From CAVSWT01 sp963731745 (GTDB lineage: Bacteria; Bacteroidota; Ignavibacteria; Ignavibacteriales; Ignavibacteriaceae): a DNA stretch of 64,000 bases. Position 1 is the stretch's first letter; every line of letters begins with the position of its first letter. The stretch is taken from the NCBI GenBank assembly GCA_963731745.1, contig CAVSWT010000023.1, positions 148,641-212,640 of the forward strand, written 5' to 3'. Made by a program: the position numbers and the translations under genes. The notes beneath the pieces were generated by a model that was given only the letters and a program-made list of their open reading frames with translations, was not told the DNA's origin and made no database searches. Below are positions 57,188 to 64,000 of this stretch, piece by piece.

Positions 57188-57377
57188 ATAACTTGTCCTA
57201 AATGAAATTAAAATTTGTAAAAATTAAAGGTAAGTACTGATAAAAAGTATTTTGAAAAAGTATTTCTGAATCTGACATTTTTCTCCCAAAAATCAATGTG
57301 AAACTTAGAGAAAAATTGAATAAAAAAAACGGTTGTGAAAATTATTTTTGATAAACTATCGATTCTAAATTTTTAAT

Positions 57378-58019
57378 TTATCCGATGGAAGGGAAAGCCT
57401 TTTTTAAGGCTTCAAAGATGAAGCTTACAGCAATTGCGGCGATTATTAATCCGAATATTCTGGTAAATACAGTAAAAATTAGTTTGTCAATTTTTTTATC
57501 CAGCCAGTTTGAAGAAAGAAAAAAAAGAAAAAGTATTAATATTGTAAGTAAAAGAATAACAGATAAAGCAATAAATTCGCCAAGACTTTTTGCTTTAACA
57601 CCGTAAATAAGTACTGTGGTAATTGAACCCGGTCCGGCAAGCATGGGAATTCCAAGTGGAACAATTATTTTACGAAATCTTTTTTTTGCAATTTCACTTG
57701 TACTATCTCCATCTTCCCTGCGGTCTTTTAACTGCGTAATCTTTCCTTCAAGCATATGTATTCCCGTAAGCAAAAGAAATATTCCACCAGCCATTTGGAA
57801 GGAAGCAAGATCAATATGAAATAATTCCAGCACTTGCCTGCCGAAAATCAAAAATATAATTAAAATTATACCCGCAGTTAAACTTACTAATACAGCAATT
57901 TTTGTTTGTATATTTTTCTGTTCATCACCGGCTAATTCGCTCCAGACAGGAATTAAACCTATAGGATTAAGAATAGCCAGCATGGCTAAAGAAAAATTTA
58001 TTATCAGTTCCCAATTCAT
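57378..58019 (-). CDS. MarC-family inner-membrane protein
   Basis: 213 residues with six hydrophobic segments; NPIGLIPVWSELAGDEQ, MAGGIFLLLTGIHMLEGK, GIPMLAGPGSITTVLIYG, and RIFGLIIAAIAVSFIFEALKKAFPSI are the family hallmarks. MarC-type proteins have no firmly known function; the multidrug link of the E. coli homologue was not upheld. Full length for the family. 58020-58226 is non-coding. Confidence 0.9.
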   Translation of the reverse strand: MNWELIINFSLAMLAILNPIGLIPVWSELAGDEQKNIQTKIAVLVSLTAGIILIIFLIFGRQVLELFHIDLASFQMAGGIFLLLTGIHMLEGKITQLKDRREDGDSTSEIAKKRFRKIIVPLGIPMLAGPGSITTVLIYGVKAKSLGEFIALSVILLLTILILFLFFLSSNWLDKKIDKLIFTVFTRIFGLIIAAIAVSFIFEALKKAFPSIG

Positions 58020-58226
58020 AATTATGATTAACTAAATTTTAATTAAGATAATATTTATAGATTCATAATCAGTGATAAGTTTCACGTTCAATAAAAGTGA
58101 AAGAGGTATGATAGGCTTTAAAAAATTTTATGGAATTTATTTGGAATTTAAATATGAAAAGTCTATTAAATAGATATCCAATTTTAGATTTATAAATAGT
58201 TCTAAAATACTATGATATATAAATGA

Positions 58227-58676
58227 TTATAGAGGTAAAAATTTATTTTTAAAATCAAAAACCAGATTTGTTGGCCCATTTTTTTGAAGATAATCTAATT
58301 TATCAACTGCATTTTGAATGGTAGGAAATTGCCCTTCCGGTATCCACCACATAGCAAAAGAAGCATTTCCAAATTTTTGAAACCATTCTTTTCGGCGCCT
58401 TAAAAAATCCGAATGAAGAGTCTTGTACATAAAATTTTCGAGTGTCTCGATATTTTCCCAAACGGAGATGTTGATAATTACTTGTTCATCATTATAAGGA
58501 TTGAAGCTCGTTGCGTTATTTTCCTCATCTTTCAATCTCCAAACAAATCCCTGGCTGTCTTCTGCAATTGCATTTACTTTATCCAGGTTATCAACAAACT
58601 CTTTCATAACCGGGTCGTTAATGTCCACACCCTTCATTCGAGCAATATTAATCTGTGCAAGCTGGAATTTACTCAT
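58227..58676 (-). CDS. DUF3291 protein
   Basis: 149 residues. AQINIARMKGVDINDPVMKEFVDNLDKVNAIAEDSQGFVWRLKDEENNATSF and ENFMYKTLHSDFLRRRKEWFQKFGNASFAMWWIPEGQFPT are typical of DUF3291, an ABM-like (antibiotic monooxygenase-like) ferredoxin fold. Function unknown. Second gene of a pair, nine bases after the YciI-like gene at 58686-59027. Confidence 0.88.
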   Translation of the reverse strand: MSKFQLAQINIARMKGVDINDPVMKEFVDNLDKVNAIAEDSQGFVWRLKDEENNATSFNPYNDEQVIINISVWENIETLENFMYKTLHSDFLRRRKEWFQKFGNASFAMWWIPEGQFPTIQNAVDKLDYLQKNGPTNLVFDFKNKFLPL

Positions 58677-58685
58677 GCTTTAACT

Positions 58686-59027
58686 TTACATTCCCGGAAG
58701 CGGCATGGATTCATGAACTTCAATTGAACATGCTGCATTCCAGCCTAAATGCGGATGATCATTAAGAAGGGCTTTTGCCTCGTCCATATTTTCTGCTTGC
58801 AAAATAGAATAGCCGGCAACATTTTTATTGCTGTTTTTGCTTTTTCCATCGGGACTAAGCTGTTGGCCATTAATAAGCGGGGTTCCTAAATCAACCAGCT
58901 TATCGCCGCATTTTTGCGCCCATTTCATCCATTGTTCCATTCCTTTTGCCTGATCTTCGGGACTGGTATTTGCAGTTTGCTCCATCGCATCAGCCGGTGC
59001 ATGATAAATCACTACAAATTTTTTCAT
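58686..59027 (-). CDS. YciI/DGPF-like small protein
   Basis: 113 residues, KKFVVIYHAPADAMEQTANTSPEDQAKGMEQWMKWAQKCGDKLVDLGTPLINGQQL and YSILQAENMDEAKALLNDHPHL: the YCII-related dimeric alpha/beta barrel pattern of DGPF-domain proteins. AAGGAGAAAAA lies just upstream. Forms a two-gene unit with the DUF3291 gene; both folds are ferredoxin-like, but no reaction can be assigned. Confidence 0.85.
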   Translation of the reverse strand: MKKFVVIYHAPADAMEQTANTSPEDQAKGMEQWMKWAQKCGDKLVDLGTPLINGQQLSPDGKSKNSNKNVAGYSILQAENMDEAKALLNDHPHLGWNAACSIEVHESMPLPGM

Positions 59028-59485
59028 ATTTTTTTCTCCTTATTTTTATTTTTGCCTACTCTGTATGGTTTTCGGCTAACCCATTTATCTTTCTTTTTTA
59101 TGATAAGTTTTAATAGTGATAGTTATAATTAATTGACGAATCAAAACCACAGAAATGGACAATTTTATTAATTTAAATGTTAATATTTTCTCGGGAGCCA
59201 TTCACACAAATTGGAATGATAATATAGATGAATTCTGTTTACTTATTCAATCCTTTAAATGAGAATTTTTTTTGTTTCAAAATGCCGCATGATAGCTAAA
59301 ATATCATTTTAGAATTCACTTATCATTATAGACTGAGGCAAATAACCGCTTGTGCTATAAATGAATTAACTATATATTAACTGCCGATTCCAAACTTTCA
59401 TTTCCATGTTAACGCGATCCATTTGTTATTTCTTAATTGCTGTTCTTCAAATAGAATTTTTTTAAAATTATTGTGAAAATAAAAT
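59028..59485. other. 458-bp intergenic region without recognisable gene
   Basis: AT-rich spacer between divergent genes. It should carry promoters for the YciI-like pair (left) and the secreted protein (right). No repeat family from elsewhere in the window was seen here. Confidence 0.6.
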
Positions 59486-60358
59486 ATGAAAAAGTTAATT
59501 TCAGTTTTCAGCATTTCACTTTTGGTTTCTTTTATTACCATATCAGCCGTGGTTTTAAGCCCTTGCCAGGCACAGCAGCAGCAATATGCTAATGCCTATA
59601 CTTTCTGGGATTTTGGAAATGATGCAGTTGATATATCGAATGTTGAGCAAAAAATTTGGATTGCATTGCCCGCCCCATCCTCACAATGGGTTATGACCTG
59701 GAAATGGACTGCGGATCCGGCACATGGAGGTTATTTAGGATTCAATACTGATGCGAATGGAAAAGCGCAAGCACTTTTCTCTTTGTGGAATGCAACTCAA
59801 GCCACAGGTGACAGCTGCTTAGAATTTGGCGGAGAAGGAATCGGCTGGAGCTGTAGAAAGTCGTTTGATATTAGATCGGACGTATTTTATCAATTAAAGT
59901 TAACGAGAACAAAATCCGATGAGGATGGAGTTTGGTGGGGCGCATGGATTTATGAAGATCCGGATTCAGATACACCAACTGAGATTTTTCTTGGAGAAAT
60001 AAAAGTACAAAGTGAAATGAATTTCATTCGCGGAAATTCAATAAACAATTTCAGTGAATATTATGGAAAAACTCAGGATAGATGCAGCACGGTACCATTG
60101 TCAATTCTTGGTGTTACTCCGCCCGCAGCAAATAAAGATGAGAATGGGAATTATGCAAGAACATCAAAATTTAATGGTTCAAGCGATCCGAAAAAAAATC
60201 CGTGTCAAACTGGAGAAGAGCCGCAAGGCGCAATATTCAAAGTAGAAAATTATGATTTTGGTTTTGCCGCAGGCGCTCTCATATTTCTCGGAGGAACAAG
60301 CAGCGATCAGGTTTTGCCGGAGGATTTACAAAGTCCATCAAATGTAGAAATAAATTAA
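59486..60358 (+). CDS. Secreted DUF3472-like protein
   Basis: 290 residues with a clear signal peptide (KKLISVFSISLLVSFITISAVVLSPCQAQ). WVMTWKWTADPAHGGYLGFNTD, ALFSLWNATQA, CLEFGGEGIGWSCRKSFDIRSDVFYQLKLTRTKSDEDGVWWGAWIYEDPD resembles the DUF3472 carbohydrate-binding-like fold. There is no type IX sorting domain and no membrane segment, so it is probably periplasmic or released. Its stop overlaps the stop of the convergent SMP-30 gene by four bases. The family call rests on pattern only. Confidence 0.6.
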   Translation: MKKLISVFSISLLVSFITISAVVLSPCQAQQQQYANAYTFWDFGNDAVDISNVEQKIWIALPAPSSQWVMTWKWTADPAHGGYLGFNTDANGKAQALFSLWNATQATGDSCLEFGGEGIGWSCRKSFDIRSDVFYQLKLTRTKSDEDGVWWGAWIYEDPDSDTPTEIFLGEIKVQSEMNFIRGNSINNFSEYYGKTQDRCSTVPLSILGVTPPAANKDENGNYARTSKFNGSSDPKKNPCQTGEEPQGAIFKVENYDFGFAAGALIFLGGTSSDQVLPEDLQSPSNVEIN

Positions 60359-61287
60359 TTAATCCCCTTAACTTTCATCTTTAAAGTATAAACGGACTTT
60401 GAAGCTGTTATAAATAAAGTATTTCTTTCTTTGCCGTAAAAAGTAATATTAGCAGTCCATTCTTCGGGAATATCAATATGCTCTATTAATTTACCTTCCG
60501 GATTGAAGACAGTAACTCCGTCTTCGTTTGTAAGATAAATGTTTCCTAAATTATCAATCGTCATTCCGTCTGACCCTTTTGGAGCGAAAAAAGTTTGATC
60601 AGTTAACTTGCCGTCATTGCCGATAACATATCGATAAGTTGTATCGGCATCTATATCTGCAATATACAAGTGTTTATTATCCCCGGTACCGATAAGTCCA
60701 TTTGGCTGTACCAGATTATCGGCTACGACAAAAGGGGTATTATTTTTAGGCATGTAATATACCTTCCGTGAATCCATTTCAGGTTTTTGGCGAGTCCAAT
60801 AATCGCGTTGATAATAAGGATCAGTAAAATATATACCGCCTTTTTTATCTATCCATAAATCATTTGGGCCGTTAAAATGGACTCCTTCAAAATCCGTTAG
60901 CAACACCGTAACTTTTCCATCAGGCGCAATGCTCCACAATTGGTTATGCTCGTCAGCGCAAGTAATTAAATTACCGTTATTGTCAAAGTACATTCCATTT
61001 GATCTTCCGGCATTTTCTAAAAAAACAGAAAGCTTGCCGTCTGTGCTGTATTCCCAAATTCTATTGTTCGGCTGATCTGTGAAAAATACATTTCCGTCTT
61101 TATCGACTGCAGGCCCTTCAGTAAAACCAAATTGATCTGAAATTAATTGAAGCTTTGCGCCGTCAGCAATAATATCACTTTTCTGATTTGTGTTCATAGT
61201 ATCTTTTGATAAAGGTTTTGATTGACAATAAGTATTGGAAATTTCAAAAAGAAAAACCAAAAATAAAATTGAAATTAATTTTTTCAT
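60355..61287 (-). CDS. Exported SMP-30/gluconolactonase-family protein
   Basis: 310 residues from 61287, where the signal peptide begins (KKLISILFLVFLFEISNTYCQ); an in-frame ATG 99 bases upstream would bury it. Six-bladed propeller pattern: FGFTEGPAVDKDGNVFFTDQPNNRIWEY, GRSNGMYFDNNGNLITCADEHNQLW, GPNDLWIDKKGGIYFTDPYYQRDYW, LVQPNGLIGTGDNKHLYIADI, GSDGMTIDNLGNIYLTNEDGVTVF. The E, N and D residues of the lactonase metal site (TEGP, PND, SDGM) are present. Likely hydrolyses a sugar lactone outside the cytoplasm. Confidence 0.9.
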   Translation of the reverse strand: MKKLISILFLVFLFEISNTYCQSKPLSKDTMNTNQKSDIIADGAKLQLISDQFGFTEGPAVDKDGNVFFTDQPNNRIWEYSTDGKLSVFLENAGRSNGMYFDNNGNLITCADEHNQLWSIAPDGKVTVLLTDFEGVHFNGPNDLWIDKKGGIYFTDPYYQRDYWTRQKPEMDSRKVYYMPKNNTPFVVADNLVQPNGLIGTGDNKHLYIADIDADTTYRYVIGNDGKLTDQTFFAPKGSDGMTIDNLGNIYLTNEDGVTVFNPEGKLIEHIDIPEEWTANITFYGKERNTLFITASKSVYTLKMKVKGIN

Positions 61288-61300
61288 AATAATAATCTTT

Positions 61301-61750
61301 TTATAAATATTTTTCAAAGCAGACACTGTTACCCATATTGATATATTGTCCGTAATTGGGAATCTGTTTGTATCCCTTTTTTTCATAAAGCCGGATTGCT
61401 TCAGGCTGCCTTTTGCCTGTTTCTAAAATACATTTTTTATAAGACAATTCCTTTGCCCAATTCTCCAACTCAATTAAAACTTCAGCAGCAATTCCTTTTC
61501 CTCTGCTTTCAGGCAGAGTGAACATTCGTTTAACTTCCATAGTTTTTGAATCATATTCTTTTATTGCTCCGCAGGCTAAAGGTATGTCATTTTCATAAGC
61601 TACAATTGCATATTTTATTTTATCAATTTTATTGTATTGTGCATAGAATGAATGCTCGTTGCCGTCCTTTTCAGCTAAGTAAGCATCAAGCTGTTTTACG
61701 AGATTTATAAAATCGGGGTTGTCGGAGTTTGCTCTTATAAGTTTTATCAT
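61301..61750 (-). CDS. GNAT-family N-acetyltransferase
   Basis: 149 residues. The acetyl-CoA site is VKRMFTLPESRGKGIAAEVLIELENWA (R-G-K-G-I-A), followed by CILETGKRQPEAIRLYEKKGYKQIPNYGQY. Acetylates an unknown small molecule or protein. It starts just upstream of the SMP-30 gene on the same strand (13 bases), suggesting co-transcription. Confidence 0.9.
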   Translation of the reverse strand: MIKLIRANSDNPDFINLVKQLDAYLAEKDGNEHSFYAQYNKIDKIKYAIVAYENDIPLACGAIKEYDSKTMEVKRMFTLPESRGKGIAAEVLIELENWAKELSYKKCILETGKRQPEAIRLYEKKGYKQIPNYGQYINMGNSVCFEKYL

Positions 61751-61815
61751 TCTTTTGTGAATTGAAAATGAAACAAATTTATTGCTTCTTGGCTTTTCGC
61801 GATTTCAGCAGCACG

Positions 61816-62030
61816 TATCTTAATTAGTTTGATTTGTTCAATTTTCAAAAGCTCTTTAATTACAGTTGAGTTAATAACTTGTCCCCAAAATTTCCGTCAA
61901 TCCGATACTTAATTTCGGCTTCATATTCCAAAACAAATTTTGCTATGCAGCCTGCGATTAAATCATTTACCTTTATTGTCCGCATATTTATGACTGGATC
62001 AGCTAAATGCATTTTATACTTTTCAGTTAA
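61816..62030 (-). pseudogene. Fragment of a GNAT acetyltransferase, duplicate of 63605-63817
   Basis: Reads KMHLADPVINMRTIKVNDLIAGCIAKFVLEYEAEIKYRIDGNFG, matching the intact enzyme at 63471-63953 (KHLADPTINMLTIKVNDVIAGSIAKFVMENEAEITYWIDRKFWG), then shifts frame. Start and acetyl-CoA loop are lost. It abuts the 3' end of the serine hydrolase gene. Confidence 0.88.
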
Positions 62031-63202
62031 CTTTGTCAGTTTGAGTGTCTTTCCCCTCTTTGTCAATTTCGCTTGCAATAGATCTCAGAAAATTGGCGAC
62101 AGCTAAATGCCGCTCGTTACTATCAGCCTCAGGCCATGCACTATTTATCGCAATCACCAGTTGTCTATCAGGGTCGATATGAATCATCTGGCCATAAATC
62201 CCCAATGCCTCGAAACTACTGCCATTAAAAATCCACCATCCGAATCCATAGCCGCCCCCGGGCCAAAGAGGCACCTGTATACTGGTTGCTGTCTTAAACC
62301 AATCCTTGGGAACAATAGATTCCCCATTGATGCGTCCGTCTTCGAGAACGAATTGTCCGAACCTTGCAAAATCACGGAGTCGCATTTGAAGACAGCAGCC
62401 TGCCAATTCCTGGCCGGTTCTATCCAGGCCCCAGGTGGCATTTTGCTCCATACCGTAAGGAATCCAGATTTTTGAGGAAAGGTAGTGAGATAAGGTTTGA
62501 TGAGTAGCTGAACTGACAAGGGCTCCCAGTAGGTGTGTTTCACCTGTACTATACTTAAATTTTTTGCCAGGCTCTGCTTCGGCTGGCAAACTCCGCATGT
62601 AACTTACTGTTGCATTCATGCCCGGTTCAATCGAATCTTTATCAAATCTGGCAATGTCAGAATCCGGATCAGTATAGTTCTCGTTCCACCGTACTCCAGC
62701 GGTCATAGTGAGGAGATGGCGGATCTTCACACTATCGTAGGCGCTTCCTTTTAAATCGGGGATATATTCCGTTACGTAGTCGTCCACACTTTTTATATAA
62801 CCATCCTTGATGGCAATCCCTACAAGGGTGCTCGTTACTGACTTTGCAACAGACAGTGACGACCATAGGTTCGATTCGCTGTGCCCAAGAGCGTAGCGTT
62901 CCAAACGGATCTTTCCATTCTGTAAAATGAGGAAGCCGGCTACTTTCTGTTCCTTCATAAAATCTTCCAACGCTTTTTCTTTTTCTCCGCCTGGGCTAAA
63001 TGCGGCAATGGGCAATCCCTGTAAAAGCTTGTGCACATTGTTCCCCTTCGGCACTTCACGCTCTTTCTTGATCTAAATGGGACGAGTTTTTTGAAAGTGA
63101 ATCCGGGTTAGCAGTGTCCTGCGCTAGAGAAGATGAAGCTGACATAAGAATAATGACGAGTACGATAATTCTTAGGAATGATGAGTTAACTGGTATGTGC
63201 AT
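62023..63202 (-). pseudogene. Serine hydrolase (class C beta-lactamase fold), frame change near the N-terminus
   Basis: The upstream frame from ATG 63202 gives a signal peptide (RIIVLVIILMSASSSLAQ) and runs to a stop at 63058; a one-base shift in an AAA run near 63070 joins it to the main frame (PKGNNVHKLLQG to 62023), about 392 residues. Active-site SVAKS (S-x-x-K), the KYSTGE tyrosine element and GYGFGWW near the KTG-like position fit the beta-lactamase/esterase/DD-peptidase fold. GC content is visibly higher than in its neighbours, suggesting transfer. If the shift is real, translation could still start at the GTG at 63054, without a signal peptide. Confidence 0.8.
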
Positions 63203-63316
63203 GATTGGCTATCGCTTTTAAGTTGTAAAAAAAATATTCACGCGCTTGAAGCGGTATTAATTCAAATATATTGGTAATTGGTAATGAAAACAAGTTGAAG
63301 GCTTTTATTTGCAATG

Positions 63317-63454
63317 ACCGCTAACGGTTTTCGGTTTAGCGATGCGGCAGAATTTTAGCAATAAAGTTTATTAGAATTCCCCAGATATCTATCAGGATTG
63401 AAAAAGTTTCAAAGAAGCATATCAGCCGCCGTATTGTGAAACCGATGTTAGCAG
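63317..63454. repeat. attC-like imperfect inverted repeat
   Basis: Left arm CCGCTAACGGTTTTCGGTTTAGCGATGCGGC (63318-63348) pairs imperfectly with the right arm GCCGCCGTATTGTGAAACCGATGTTAGCAG (63425-63454): GCTAAC/GTTAGC, TCGGTTT/AAACCGA and GCGGC/GCCGC are complementary with unpaired bases on one side only. About 138 bases, placed 16 bases after the stop of the GNAT gene. Layout resembles an integron cassette recombination site, though the core is GTTAGC(A/G) rather than the classical GTTRRRY. No integrase is in the window. Confidence 0.4.
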
Positions 63455-63470
63455 TTCGTTGGTTTTATTA

Positions 63471-63953
63471 TTAGTCTGAAAGTTTATAAATATATTCTTC
63501 AATTTCTGCCTGCCGGGCATTAGCAAATCCTTTATCCTTTCCGATTATTACAAAACCGCATTTCTCCAAAACTTTTTGAGAGCCATAATTGTCAAATGCA
63601 ACACGTCCATAAATTGGCCTGATTTGTTCAATTTTCAAAAGCTCTTTAAGTGCAGTTGTGGCAATTCCCTGTCCCCAAAATTTTCTGTCAATCCAATACG
63701 TAATCTCAGCTTCGTTTTCCATAACAAATTTTGCTATGCTGCCTGCGATTACATCATTTACTTTTATTGTCAGCATATTTATTGTCGGGTCAGCTAAATG
63801 CTTTGTATACTTTTCAATGTAAGCAGTTTTGTCGTTTGGGTCTTTAGGTGTGAACGCTGCTAAATAATTTGCTTCTTTGTCAAGCTGAAATTCAAAAAAT
63901 GTGTTTAAATCATCTTCTTTTGTTTTGGTCAGTGTGATATTGTTGTTTGTCAT
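63471..63953 (-). CDS. GNAT-family acetyltransferase (RimJ/RimL-like)
   Basis: 160 residues. TLTKTKEDDLNTFFEFQLDKEANYLAAFTPKD opening, INMLTIKVNDVIAGSIAKFVMENEAEITYWIDRKFWGQGIATTALKELL with the acetyl-CoA loop (F-W-G-Q-G-I-A-T), and VAFDNYGSQKVLEKCGFVIIGKDKGFANARQAEIEEYIYKL. An intact protein of ordinary family length; a damaged copy of its middle lies at 61816-62030. Followed downstream by the attC-like repeat, the order expected for a gene cassette. Confidence 0.9.
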   Translation of the reverse strand: MTNNNITLTKTKEDDLNTFFEFQLDKEANYLAAFTPKDPNDKTAYIEKYTKHLADPTINMLTIKVNDVIAGSIAKFVMENEAEITYWIDRKFWGQGIATTALKELLKIEQIRPIYGRVAFDNYGSQKVLEKCGFVIIGKDKGFANARQAEIEEYIYKLSD

Positions 63954-64000
63954 AATTTTGAAATCTTGTATAATTTTGTTGGGTTGATGGTCGTCTTTAC

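Noticed and set aside
18560..64000. Insertion sequences as the agents of the accessory-gene insertions
   Set aside because: No transposase-like protein or short terminal inverted repeats with target duplications were found; flanks are gene tails or low-complexity tracts.

Overview
The window looks like a chromosomal contig from an AT-rich member of the Ignavibacteria (Chlorobi/Bacteroidota side). Two secreted proteins end in the sorting-domain pattern YQNYPNPFNPTTTIK typical of type IX secretion cargo in that group. A giant LamG/Ig/'TISGNxG' repeat protein, LytTR response regulators, RfaB/WcaJ-type polysaccharide genes and dispersed four-helix-bundle genes fit the same origin. No rRNA, tRNA, CRISPR array, transposase or integrase was seen.

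Layout. (1) 1-6139, minus: the N-terminal part of a very large exported repeat protein, split by many frame changes and running off the left edge. (2) 6.2-18.7 kb: a repeat-rich zone holding many short palindromic elements. Embedded in it are a stand-alone receiver, a four-gene two-component operon (two histidine kinases and two response regulators, visibly a duplicated pair), a DUF6266-like protein and an ECF-type sigma factor with a small overlapping partner gene. (3) 18.8-42.4 kb, plus: a surface-polysaccharide locus with Wzx-like flippase, Wzy-like polymerase, glycosyltransferases, acetyltransferases, WcaJ-type initiating transferase, Wzi-like outer-membrane protein, RmlA, RmlC, an RmlD-like reductase, a DegT aminotransferase, GDP-fucose synthase and GDP-mannose dehydratase. 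It is interrupted by accessory genes: a toxin-antitoxin pair, three four-helix-bundle genes (one decayed) and a DUF559 nuclease-like gene. These are bracketed by low-complexity repeats or by duplicated ends of the neighbouring genes. (4) 43.5-48.6 kb, minus: an operon of ECF sigma factor, zinc-finger anti-sigma/TPR membrane protein and a large exported TPR-CHAT (caspase-like) protein. (5) 48.7-64 kb: two type IX secretion cargo proteins and ordinary metabolic or transport genes (PepT, U32 peptidase-family protein, acyl-ACP desaturase, NhaD-like transporter, MarC), then small accessory genes (DUF3291, YciI-like, SMP-30, GNATs, serine hydrolase) with an attC-like inverted repeat near the end.

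How the genes work together. The polysaccharide genes form a Wzx/Wzy-type pathway: nucleotide-sugar supply (RmlA/RmlC/RmlD-like/DegT for dTDP-sugars, Gmd/Fcl for GDP-fucose), lipid-linked initiation (WcaJ), glycosyl and acetyl transfer, flipping, polymerisation, and attachment or export (Wzi-like). No RmlB or Wza/Wzc is present here. The sigma/anti-sigma/CHAT operon is the best candidate for an undescribed regulatory system. The other striking theme is how repeats behave: inverted purine/pyrimidine tracts around four-helix-bundle genes, gene-tail duplications around inserted accessory genes, in-frame repeat tracts inside two polysaccharide enzymes, and hairpin families whose stems vary with complementarity kept.

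Caution: many genes carry single frame changes, often at homopolymers. Part of this may be consensus error, so 'broken' calls below are provisional.
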